In this document: in pieces, positions 1 through 6,268 of the stretch
Numbering within the stretch: position 1 is the first letter of the stretch
Layout: each line of letters starts with the position of its first letter
Origin: Candidatus Thorarchaeota archaeon
GTDB taxonomy: Archaea; Asgardarchaeota; Thorarchaeia; Thorarchaeales; Thorarchaeaceae
Length of the DNA: 10,070 nucleotides
Assembly: GCA_016840825.1 (NCBI GenBank)
Contig: JAEORN010000238.1
Coordinates: 1 to 10,070 of the forward strand
Direction: 5' to 3'
Notes under the pieces: model-generated
Told to the model about the DNA's origin: nothing
Databases searched by the model: none
Seen by the model: the letters and a program-made list of their open reading frames with translations, nothing else
Translations under genes and position numbers: made by a program

Positions 1-27
1 GCTCAGCTGATGAGATGGCATAGTAAT

Positions 28-69
28 TCAAAAAAAGAATGAGAAGTGGTCAGATTAGAATCCGACCAC
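28..69 (-). terminator. Hairpin plus T-run terminator after the PLD-like gene
   Basis: Reading the minus strand beyond the stop codon at 82-84, a short inverted repeat has arms GTGGTC at 46-51 and GACCAC at 64-69. It can be extended inward with one mismatch. About nine bases further on comes a run of seven T (plus-strand A at 30-36) in a pyrimidine-rich tract. Archaeal termination depends mainly on T-rich tracts, so the T-run is probably the functional part and the hairpin is supporting evidence. The assignment is inferred from position and sequence only. Confidence 0.5.
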
Positions 70-81
70 GAATCGAAGAGA

Positions 82-1812
82 TCACTTTTTCTTCTTCTTG
101 CTACTTTTACGAGTTGTCTTCTTTGAAGCTCCTGGAATCATCCCTTTCTTGTAGGCTACAGCGCTTCCACCGCCACATACAATACCAATACCCGCAATTG
201 CCAACCATATGCCAAATTCAGCAAGGAATTGAGCCAATGGGTCAGTGGCCGTTGTTGTTGGTGTTGTAGGTGTCGTTGGGATTGAAGTGGTTGAACCCAA
301 GCTATCGCGCACCGGAATTACAAATTCAATGCTCTTATACCAGACACTGCTAGCCTCAACAAAGGACTGAACAGTTATGTTCGTTCCGTCAGCTTGAGCT
401 CCAATCAGATAGTAGTAGTTCTCTAGCTCATGTTCGGATGATTTGTAGACATTTGACGTTACTGTGTAGTTTGTCCATGCTCCGTTGTTAATCTTTACTC
501 CAAGGATTACTTGAGTGACATCTGAAAAGAGCATGTGTGCATATGTTGTGACATTAATGGATGAAGTACTATCAGGGATGTTTGGTAACCATCCGATATT
601 CACTTCTCCAAATGCGTCGCAATCAGCAAGACCCCAATCGTAATTAAAGACACTCTGATAGTATGCTCCAACACCTTCATGTTCGATTACAACTCCAGCC
701 TCACGATTTTCGGTTATGCTTTCACCACTCCAATTAATGCTGCATATCAACACCATTCGACCATCAACAATAATCGCTTTATTATGTAGTAGGGCGAAGA
801 ATCTTGTATCCATCCAGGCAAGGGGGATATTTAGATCTGCAAGGTATTGGGAAATCTCATCATTATCGCCATCACCTTCATTGCTTATGATTCTAACAGA
901 AACTCCTCTTTGCTTTGCCGCCACTATAGCATCGATAACATCTCGAACAGCTAGAGAGTTGTTGTTGATATATGGAATCTCAATGTCAAGAGTTGCTTGA
1001 GCACTGTTTATGCACCATAGAATTGCTTCCAAACTTGTATCTGGACTGAATACAGGAGTTACGTTCATTGATCCGCTAAAGGTTGCAGCTTCACTAAAGA
1101 CTCTAGGATAGTAAGTGTAGGAAATCGTTCCCCATTCTAATGGATCTCCCGTACCATCTACGCCCTCATTATAATCTGTACCAATGTCCCAATCGTGATC
1201 AAACACACTTCTGTAATATCCGGTCACTTCAGTATCTGTCAAAGCAATCTGGAACTCACGGTTTCCTTCCCAATTCTTCTGAGTGAAATCCGGAGAAGAA
1301 GAGCCTGACTGCCAGTCATCCATTGGATAACTTGCTTTAGCCCAGTTTCCTGATTGCACTATAGTGGTTTTATTATCAATGATAATGAATTTCTGATGAG
1401 AGAAGGTGAATATATCAGAGGTCCATCTGACGGGAATGCCAAGTTGAGTTAGATTCCACGCCGTGTACACATTGTAGCCGCTTAGACTAACGACATGTTC
1501 ACTAAGCATGAGCTTGATATCCAAAGATGGATTATTATCATGAATCTCAATTATCTTCTCCAGTATAGCGGGACTATTGAATTGGTAGATTTCAATGTAG
1601 ATACTCTGCTGAGCTGAATCAAGAAAATGATAGAGCTGTTCAACACTATTGTCTGGCGTTACGAATGCTGTTACATTCATATTCCGATTGAAAGTCTGAA
1701 GAGTAAATTGTGAAAGCTCGAAATTCCCGGAAATAGGTGCAGCAGTTGATACTGCGATACTAAAGCTGGGAATCAGTAGAAGCAAGGTTACAACCAAGGC
1801 GATATGACGCAA
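82..1812 (-). CDS. Secreted, membrane-anchored phospholipase D-like (double HKD) protein
   Basis: A 576-residue protein of the phospholipase D/nuclease superfamily, whose members hydrolyse phosphodiester bonds in lipids or nucleic acids through two HxKx4D motifs. Both are present: H139-K141-D146 followed by QSGNW, and H343-K345-D350 followed by CSINW (the GSxN-like element). A hydrophobic signal peptide covers residues 5-24 with a likely cut near STAA/P. A beta-rich region (about 405-507) follows the second HKD domain. Then come a Thr/Pro stalk (508-525), one membrane helix (533-554) and a Lys-rich tail, which place the enzyme outside the cell on a C-terminal anchor. Many N-x-T sequons suit a glycosylated surface protein. 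The start is TTG, chosen because GGAGTGG at 1820-1826 lies seven bases upstream and no ATG fits. The substrate (lipid, DNA or other) cannot be told from sequence. It is transcribed divergently from the small gene at 1906. Confidence 0.9.
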   Translation of the reverse strand: MRHIALVVTLLLLIPSFSIAVSTAAPISGNFELSQFTLQTFNRNMNVTAFVTPDNSVEQLYHFLDSAQQSIYIEIYQFNSPAILEKIIEIHDNNPSLDIKLMLSEHVVSLSGYNVYTAWNLTQLGIPVRWTSDIFTFSHQKFIIIDNKTTIVQSGNWAKASYPMDDWQSGSSSPDFTQKNWEGNREFQIALTDTEVTGYYRSVFDHDWDIGTDYNEGVDGTGDPLEWGTISYTYYPRVFSEAATFSGSMNVTPVFSPDTSLEAILWCINSAQATLDIEIPYINNNSLAVRDVIDAIVAAKQRGVSVRIISNEGDGDNDEISQYLADLNIPLAWMDTRFFALLHNKAIIVDGRMVLICSINWSGESITENREAGVVIEHEGVGAYYQSVFNYDWGLADCDAFGEVNIGWLPNIPDSTSSINVTTYAHMLFSDVTQVILGVKINNGAWTNYTVTSNVYKSSEHELENYYYLIGAQADGTNITVQSFVEASSVWYKSIEFVIPVRDSLGSTTSIPTTPTTPTTTATDPLAQFLAEFGIWLAIAGIGIVCGGGSAVAYKKGMIPGASKKTTRKSSKKKKK

Positions 1813-1865
1813 TGTTTTTCCACTCCGTTTGAATCGTGTTACACTGGTACTTATCAGTTGTTTGA

Positions 1866-1879
1866 TATATTCTAATATA
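1866..1879. promoter_or_regulatory. Palindromic TATA region serving divergent genes
   Basis: In the 93-base gap between the divergent PLD-like gene and the 88-residue gene, TATATT at 1866-1871 and AATATA at 1874-1879 form a palindrome around CT. It reads as a TATA-like box on both strands. It lies 27-40 bases before the ATG at 1906 and about 54-67 bases before the TTG at 1812, so either or both genes could start here. This is inferred from position and AT content. Confidence 0.45.
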
Positions 1880-1905
1880 CAGAACGGTTACGTGAGGTCG
1901 CTTAG

Positions 1906-2172
1906 ATGGGTGAAATAAAGGCATTCTATGAAACAGAAATCGCAAAACAGGATGAAATCATCAAAGCAGTACAAGAAAGGTTTGGGTCCGGACCACTCTA
2001 TTCGGAGAACACGATAGTACTCCGAGGTGAAGAAGAAAGTGGCCTAGAAATAGTAAGATTGAACATTGAGGAGGAAAAGATCAGGATTCTAGTCACATTA
2101 ACGGATAATAGTCTACTGGAATTCTTTAATTCGCTTCTTGGAAGCCCCACGAAAGTAAAAGGTAGGATATAA
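1906..2172 (+). CDS. Small unrecognised protein, 88 residues
   Basis: I do not recognise this protein. The ATG start is supported by GAGGT at 1894-1898, seven bases upstream, and by a TATA-like palindrome at 1866-1879. The 88 residues are soluble, with no membrane segment or signal peptide. The first 25 residues (MGEIKAFYETEIAKQ and on) look like a charged amphipathic helix. After a GSGPLY turn, residues 35-66 suggest three beta strands (NTIVLRG, EIVRLNI, IRILVTL). A closing helix (LLEFFNSLLG) and a basic end complete an apparent alpha-beta-beta-beta-alpha plan. That plan loosely recalls small archaeal dimerising proteins such as the KEOPS subunit Pcc1, but I see no diagnostic motif and do not assign it. 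Coding is credible from the ribosome site, the promoter and the hairpin after its stop. It stands alone as a single-gene unit, convergent with the ferredoxin. Confidence 0.7.
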   Translation: MGEIKAFYETEIAKQDEIIKAVQERFGSGPLYSENTIVLRGEEESGLEIVRLNIEEEKIRILVTLTDNSLLEFFNSLLGSPTKVKGRI

Positions 2173-2178
2173 TAAAAA

Positions 2179-2229
2179 ATAGTATCAACGACAGGGAGTC
2201 CGCATTGGACCCCCTTGTCGACGTACTAT
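2179..2229. terminator. Long interrupted hairpin between convergent genes
   Basis: The outer arms ATAGTA (2179-2184) and TACTAT (2224-2229) pair perfectly. After a small internal loop, the inner arms at 2189-2201 and 2207-2220 pair over 13 bases with one mismatch and one bulge, around a five-base loop GCATT. It sits seven bases after the stop of the 88-residue gene and 39 bases beyond the stop of the convergent ferredoxin. In the minus direction a run of six T follows directly, which makes it a good terminator for the ferredoxin and possibly a two-way one. A dispersed palindromic repeat is the alternative. Confidence 0.55.
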
Positions 2230-2267
2230 CCCATTATTTGGAATAGTAGTTTGTTGTATTCTCTGTG

Positions 2268-2450
2268 TTATGCTTCTTCGATTGCACCTTCAGGGCATGA
2301 ATCTACACAAGCATAGCATTCAGTGCATTCATCAGCACGTGCGACTTGGTATTCAGCCTTGTCGTTGACAACATATAAAGTTGGATCAACAGGACAAACA
2401 TCAGCACAAGTTCCACATGCTGTACAGGCATCAGTTACCTTCCAGATCAT
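2268..2450 (-). CDS. 2x[4Fe-4S] ferredoxin
   Basis: A 60-residue bacterial-type dicluster ferredoxin, a soluble low-potential one-electron carrier in the cytoplasm. Two complete cluster motifs are visible. The first has C9, C12, C15 and C19-P. The second has C42, C45, C48 and C52-P. As usual for the fold, the fourth Cys of each motif ligates the cluster built by the other three. The length fits stand-alone clostridial-type ferredoxins, and no extra domain is present. About 22 residues separate the motifs, slightly more than in the most compact members. Partners in archaea commonly include 2-oxoacid:ferredoxin oxidoreductases and hydrogenases, but none is encoded here, so the partner is unknown. 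The start is ATG at 2450 with GTGACC four bases upstream and a TATA-like box at 2515-2522. It is monocistronic and ends at the hairpin at 2179-2229. Confidence 0.95.
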   Translation of the reverse strand: MIWKVTDACTACGTCADVCPVDPTLYVVNDKAEYQVARADECTECYACVDSCPEGAIEEA

Positions 2451-2514
2451 CGTTGGTCACTTCTCTTTCAGACTCGATTATGAGTCTTACACCAGCAGTG
2501 CGCAACCTTATCAC

Positions 2515-2526
2515 ATTTAAACTTCG
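2515..2526 (-). promoter_or_regulatory. BRE/TATA-like promoter of the ferredoxin
   Basis: On the minus strand the sequence reads CGAAGTTTAAAT, a purine-rich BRE-like flank followed by a TTTAAAT box. It lies about 65 bases upstream of the ferredoxin ATG at 2450. Transcription starting about 25 bases downstream would leave a leader of roughly 40 bases, long enough to include the GTGACC ribosome site. Confidence 0.4.
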
Positions 2527-2647
2527 GGGTAGGCTATTAATCATCCCAAAATGGATGACCTAGTAGGAATCTTCAAAAGGGGCACAAATTCGACTGGAAT
2601 AGTTAGATTACACATTCCTTGAATTCTATGTAAGGCGGGTGCTACAG

Positions 2648-4003
2648 TTGGTTGAATCCTTCGTTGATGAGCGTCCGGACAGTAAATTCGCACGTCGTCT
2701 TGGCCTCATTGGCGCAACGAATATAGGTCTTGGTGCAATGCTCGGCGGCGGCATCTATGTCATCTCTGGTACCGCTGCAGGCATTGTAGGACCTGCACTT
2801 GTCATCGCATATCTAGCAACCGGACTTCTTACCGTTTTCACCGCAATCAACTATGCAGAACTTGCCTGCTCGATTCCGAAACAAGGAGGAGGGTATACTT
2901 TTGCTGCAGAAACCTTTGGAGGTTCACTCGGATTCTTTACAGGATGGTTCTTGTTTATAGGGAATGTAGTAGCATGTGGTCTATACGCTTTGGCAGTCGC
3001 ACATACTTTCGCTTTCTTTATTCCTACTTCTACTGAGTCTACTGTCGGAATGATTGCTATCATCATCATCATGATTACATTCATTACGAATATCATCAGC
3101 ATCAAAGGTGTCTCAGGTGTTCTAGGACTTCTGAATATAGCTCAGGCAATCGTACTATTTGGTTTCATTCTAATCGGACTCTTCTTCATTCAGCCAACGA
3201 ATCTGGATCCCTTCATCCCAGATTTTGTTGGAATCCCGCAGTTCATGACTGCAGTTTCTTTCATATACATCAGCTTTGTTGGATTCGAGCTAATCACTAC
3301 AGCTTCAGAAGAAATCAAGGAACCCGCAAAGAATATCCCAAGAGCAATTGTGCTGACTCTTGGAATTGCCACAATAGTGTACATGGCTGCAGCTCTCGTA
3401 CTCGTTGGAGCAACACACTATACAACCATACAAGAGTCTAACACTCCAATTGCAGATGTCTATGCCATTATGCTGGGACCCACTGCAGGATATATTGGAT
3501 TGGCAGGTATGGCTGCATCGAACTACGCAGCTCTTAATGCAACTTTTCTAGCGACAGCAAGAGTTGCGTACTCAATGGGACGCGATAGATATTTCCCCTC
3601 ATTCTTGGATAGGGTGAATCCCAAGCTTAAGACACCCATACCAGCCTTAGTAGCATCGTTAATTCTTGTGAGTGTTTTCGCATTCCCAGGCGATGTTTCA
3701 CTTGTTGCATCTCTTGCAGATTTCGGATATCTAGTCGGGCTCTCAATCGTTAATGCATCAGTCATTATGCTGCATTACAAAGGTCTCAGTGTTCCAGGTA
3801 CCTTCAAAGCACCATACTTCCCCCTGATACCTGTACTTGGTGTAATCACATGCATTCTTCTTGTCCCAAGTTTACATTTCGAAACTATTGTATTGGGAGG
3901 ATTACTATCATTGATTGGTTTGATAGTCTATGGTCTATATGGAGGAAGAAGGAACAGGACTCATATAGAAGCAATCAATGGACAAACTATCCATCCACAG
4001 TGA
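2648..4003 (+). CDS. APC-superfamily amino acid permease
   Basis: A polytopic inner-membrane transporter of about 451 residues with roughly 12 hydrophobic helices, a usual length for the amino acid-polyamine-organocation family. Helix 1 carries the glycine-rich substrate-site motif GAMLGGGIYV (about residues 29-38), where the amino acid backbone is bound in known APC structures. It is followed by NYAELACSIPKQGGGYTF after helix 2. A later segment (ARVAYSMGRDRYFPSFL, near 304-320, then NPKLKTPIPAL) resembles the cationic amino acid transporter/ApcT branch. Uptake by proton or sodium symport is therefore likely, but the substrate is not readable from sequence. I chose TTG at 2648 because GGCGGGTG (2634-2641) lies six bases upstream. 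A GTG at 2639 would add three residues but has no spaced ribosome site. The last 17 bases overlap the convergent RAM-domain gene. Confidence 0.92.
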   Translation: MVESFVDERPDSKFARRLGLIGATNIGLGAMLGGGIYVISGTAAGIVGPALVIAYLATGLLTVFTAINYAELACSIPKQGGGYTFAAETFGGSLGFFTGWFLFIGNVVACGLYALAVAHTFAFFIPTSTESTVGMIAIIIIMITFITNIISIKGVSGVLGLLNIAQAIVLFGFILIGLFFIQPTNLDPFIPDFVGIPQFMTAVSFIYISFVGFELITTASEEIKEPAKNIPRAIVLTLGIATIVYMAAALVLVGATHYTTIQESNTPIADVYAIMLGPTAGYIGLAGMAASNYAALNATFLATARVAYSMGRDRYFPSFLDRVNPKLKTPIPALVASLILVSVFAFPGDVSLVASLADFGYLVGLSIVNASVIMLHYKGLSVPGTFKAPYFPLIPVLGVITCILLVPSLHFETIVLGGLLSLIGLIVYGLYGGRRNRTHIEAINGQTIHPQ

Positions 4004-4223
4004 TGAAGGATTCGAAGTCATCGATCTCCTTTATTTCAGCCATTTTCTCAATGAACATCCTGTAATGCCCAAGAGACGGTACACCAATCCACGCAATAAC
4101 ATCAAATTTCCCGTCAGAGATTGTATGTGCTTCTAGCACTTCCTTTTGAGCACGTAGTTTACTCAAAATCACCTCTGCTTTGTCGGGTTTTGACATGACG
4201 GTAAAGAGTACTCTGATTGTCAT
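3987..4223 (-). CDS. Stand-alone Lrp/AsnC ligand-binding (RAM) domain protein
   Basis: A protein of 78 residues that matches the C-terminal ligand-binding half of Lrp/AsnC regulators without their helix-turn-helix. It shows the beta-alpha-beta-beta-alpha-beta pattern: an opening strand (IRVLFTV), a helix (KAEVILSKL), EAHTISDGKFDVIAWI (the usual G-x-[YF]-D strand pair), a second helix (YRMFIEKMAEI) and a final strand (DFESFITV). Stand-alone RAM proteins form ring-shaped oligomers and bind amino acids between subunits. They may modulate full Lrp proteins or enzymes. The start is uncertain. ATG at 4223 gives exactly the domain. A GTG at 4247 would add eight residues (FVTNRNA) that do not look like domain sequence. 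It lies 59 bases after uvrC on the same strand, so it may be cotranscribed, and its end overlaps the amino acid permease by 17 bases. Confidence 0.85.
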   Translation of the reverse strand: MTIRVLFTVMSKPDKAEVILSKLRAQKEVLEAHTISDGKFDVIAWIGVPSLGHYRMFIEKMAEIKEIDDFESFITVDG

Positions 4224-4282
4224 TGCATTTCTATTTGTAACAAACACCCATATGATTTCTTCTATTGATATCTATTTTGAAA

Positions 4283-6094
4283 TTATGATGGATCTTCTTG
4301 TTCAATCCAATCCTTCAGGACCTTCGCACTGGTATGATTCATACCATCCACTTTCGATATCTCATCTACCGTAGCCTTTCGAATCGCATCATAGCTACCA
4401 AAAGCAAGCATTAATGCCTGTCGTCTTTTCGGACCTATTCCTGGTGCCTCCTCAAGGATCGACCCACTGAATCTTTTCTCTCGTAGCTTGTGATGGTACT
4501 TCTGTGCAAATCTGTGCGCCTCATCCCTAACGCGCTGAACTAGTCTGAGCCCGTCTGAACCATATTCCAATCCTATTCCATCAAGATTATTCCGTGTGTA
4601 TAGAATCTCCTGCTCCTTTGCGATACCTGCAACATGTAGATAATCAAGACCAAGTTCCTCTAATGCGTGAATCGCGACATTGAGCTGTCCCTTCCCGCCA
4701 TCGACAATAATAAGATCAGGCAGCGCTTTGCCTTCCTCTAGTCTTCCTCGATACCTTCGATAGACGATTTCTCTCATCATTCTATAATCATCGGGAGATT
4801 CCTTTGAACGGATACGAAACATACGGTAACGTCGATTGTTTGGCACACCATTTTCAAACACTACACAGGATCCAGTAGGATCACTTCCTTGGATATTTGA
4901 TATATCAAAACCTTCGATGTGTAGTGGAGCTCGTGAGAGACCTAAAGCCTGCTTAAGTTCCTTAACGCCTTCGTCAACGATTTCTTCTTCACTATCACCA
5001 AGAATCAATATCTTCCGTAGCTGACGATAAGCATTCTTGTTTGCCATCTCCACTAACTCTACTCTCTTGCCTGCATCAGGTACAACAATCTTGACTGGTG
5101 AAGAAGCTGTTTCTTCTAGCCACACACTCAGCTGTTCCATATCGGGTATCTCAACAGGTAGAAGAATCTCCTCAGGCACCTTTGGTAACATGAAGTAGAA
5201 TTGCTCAATGAAACTTGTAAGAACCTCTGCGTCTGATGAATCCATATTCTCCTCGAAATAGAAGTGATCTTGGCCAATAAGGCGCCCACCTCGAATGAGC
5301 AACATCTCAATTAGTGCAGCTTCTTCAGTTCGAGATATACCCAGAACATCTCTGGATATACCACCATCTGTATCAATGACCTTTTGACGACGCATGATAA
5401 GTTCAATATCGGTAAGGCGGTCGCGTAGCTCAGCAGCTTTCTCGAACTCCAAGTTCTCAGATGCTCTAATCATCTCCTCTTGAATCATCTCAGTCAATTG
5501 CTCAGATCTTCCCTCGAGATAGAGACACATCTGTTCAACATAAGCTCTATACTCATCATTTGAGATATGGTCTTTGCAGATCCCACTACAACGATCAAGA
5601 TGGTAATCCATGCATTCACGCTTCACCTTTGTGGGGTCAGGACACATTGCGATTGGAATGAACTTCCGGATAGTATCCAAGGATTTTTCCAAACGTTTTG
5701 TGCTCCTATAAGGACCGAAATATCTCGACCCATCCTTCACAACGTCTCTCGTTACAATGAAAGTTGGCTTCTCTGATTGTACATCTACTTTAATCCAAGC
5801 GTGCTTTCTGTCATCCTTGAGTGCACGATTATATTTTGGTTGATGCATCTTGATGAGGGTTGCTTCGAGGATAAGCGCTTCTCGCTCGGTGTTAGTTACA
5901 AAGGTCTCTAGATCTCTAGCTCGATGCATAAGTTCCCATGTTCGCCGGTCGGAGTGATTCCTAAGATAGGAGCTGACCCGTTTTCTAAGTTCCTTTGCCT
6001 TGCCTATGTAGAGAATCTCACCCTTCTCATCTTTCCAGAGATAGACTCCTGGTTGAAGAGGAAGATCACTTACTAATTTCGCAAGGTCCGACAT
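4283..6094 (-). CDS. uvrC: UvrABC excinuclease subunit C
   Basis: UvrC makes both incisions flanking a DNA lesion after UvrA and UvrB have located it. The 603 residues are close to the E. coli length of 610, and all domains are present in order. The GIY-YIG nuclease domain (GVY 16-18, YIG 29-31, R39) makes the 3' cut. A UVR helical pair (LEFEKAAELRDRL) contacts UvrB. The RNase H-like domain for the 5' cut carries D397 (GFDISNIQG), D436 (PDDYRMM), D465 (IIVDGGKGQ) and H527 (DEAHRFA), matching the known D-D-D-H set. A C-terminal helix-hairpin-helix pair (APGIGPKRRQ, then a second copy) binds DNA. I chose ATG at 6094, with GTGATG just upstream; ATG at 6103 is an alternative. The frame stays open to 6283, but that extension contains the TATA box at 6139-6146. 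No uvrA or uvrB lies in the window. UvrABC is patchy in archaea and usually ascribed to transfer from bacteria. Confidence 0.97.
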   Translation of the reverse strand: MSDLAKLVSDLPLQPGVYLWKDEKGEILYIGKAKELRKRVSSYLRNHSDRRTWELMHRARDLETFVTNTEREALILEATLIKMHQPKYNRALKDDRKHAWIKVDVQSEKPTFIVTRDVVKDGSRYFGPYRSTKRLEKSLDTIRKFIPIAMCPDPTKVKRECMDYHLDRCSGICKDHISNDEYRAYVEQMCLYLEGRSEQLTEMIQEEMIRASENLEFEKAAELRDRLTDIELIMRRQKVIDTDGGISRDVLGISRTEEAALIEMLLIRGGRLIGQDHFYFEENMDSSDAEVLTSFIEQFYFMLPKVPEEILLPVEIPDMEQLSVWLEETASSPVKIVVPDAGKRVELVEMANKNAYRQLRKILILGDSEEEIVDEGVKELKQALGLSRAPLHIEGFDISNIQGSDPTGSCVVFENGVPNNRRYRMFRIRSKESPDDYRMMREIVYRRYRGRLEEGKALPDLIIVDGGKGQLNVAIHALEELGLDYLHVAGIAKEQEILYTRNNLDGIGLEYGSDGLRLVQRVRDEAHRFAQKYHHKLREKRFSGSILEEAPGIGPKRRQALMLAFGSYDAIRKATVDEISKVDGMNHTSAKVLKDWIEQEDPS

Positions 6095-6138
6095 ATCTCT
6101 CATCACTTCATCAGTTGATTTCCTTTTCAGCCCTTCTG

Positions 6139-6146
6139 TATATATC
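6139..6146 (-). promoter_or_regulatory. TATA box of uvrC
   Basis: On the minus strand GATATATA stands in a GGGAGATATATACAG context. It lies about 45 bases before the ATG at 6094, so initiation about 25 bases downstream would fall near 6115. This argues that translation starts at 6103 or 6094 and not further upstream in the open frame. Confidence 0.55.
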
Positions 6147-6205
6147 TCCCACACTCTGAAAAACCGCGAATTATCAACTGAGGACGAAGCTCTTTTGCTA
6201 AAAGT

Positions 6206-6240
6206 GTAAACGTTTGCGCCAATAGCAAACGTATTTAATT
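6206..6240 (+). promoter_or_regulatory. Operator-promoter element of the first metallopeptidase paralog
   Basis: Box 1, AAACGTTT, lies at 6208-6215 and box 2, AAACGTAT, at 6227-6234, 19 bases apart. ACGTTTGC (6210-6217) and GCAAACGT (6225-6232) form a perfect 8-base inverted repeat around a seven-base spacer. A TATTTAATT TATA-like stretch (6232-6240) overlaps the second box, and the ATG follows at 6269. The element matches 27 of 35 positions of the one at 7859-7893. A bound protein would meet TBP/TFB at the promoter, so repression is the simplest reading. It also lies about 60 bases upstream of the uvrC TATA box on the other strand. Confidence 0.65.
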
Positions 6241-6268
6241 TGATTTGTTGCCTTAGATTGGTGAGGAA

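Noticed and set aside
2451..2638. Divergent gap between ferredoxin and permease, searched for a permease promoter and an RNA gene
   Set aside because: Apart from the ferredoxin promoter, I found no convincing TATA box for the permease and no tRNA-like or riboswitch-like fold.
3055..3072. Run of CAT-like triplets resembling a short tandem repeat
   Set aside because: It encodes an Ile/Met-rich membrane helix of the permease. The repeat is a product of hydrophobic codon choice.
2851..3105. Antisense open frame within the permease gene
   Set aside because: It is a shadow of the permease coding strand, with no ribosome site and a composition that mirrors the membrane helices.
4262..4280. AT-rich stretch that might be a separate promoter for the RAM-domain gene
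   Set aside because: The box is weak and overlaps or abuts the end of uvrC. Cotranscription with uvrC explains the layout equally well.
5691..5698. A third perfect AAACGTTT box, inside uvrC
   Set aside because: It has no partner box 19 bases away and no promoter nearby, and it is explained by the coding sequence.
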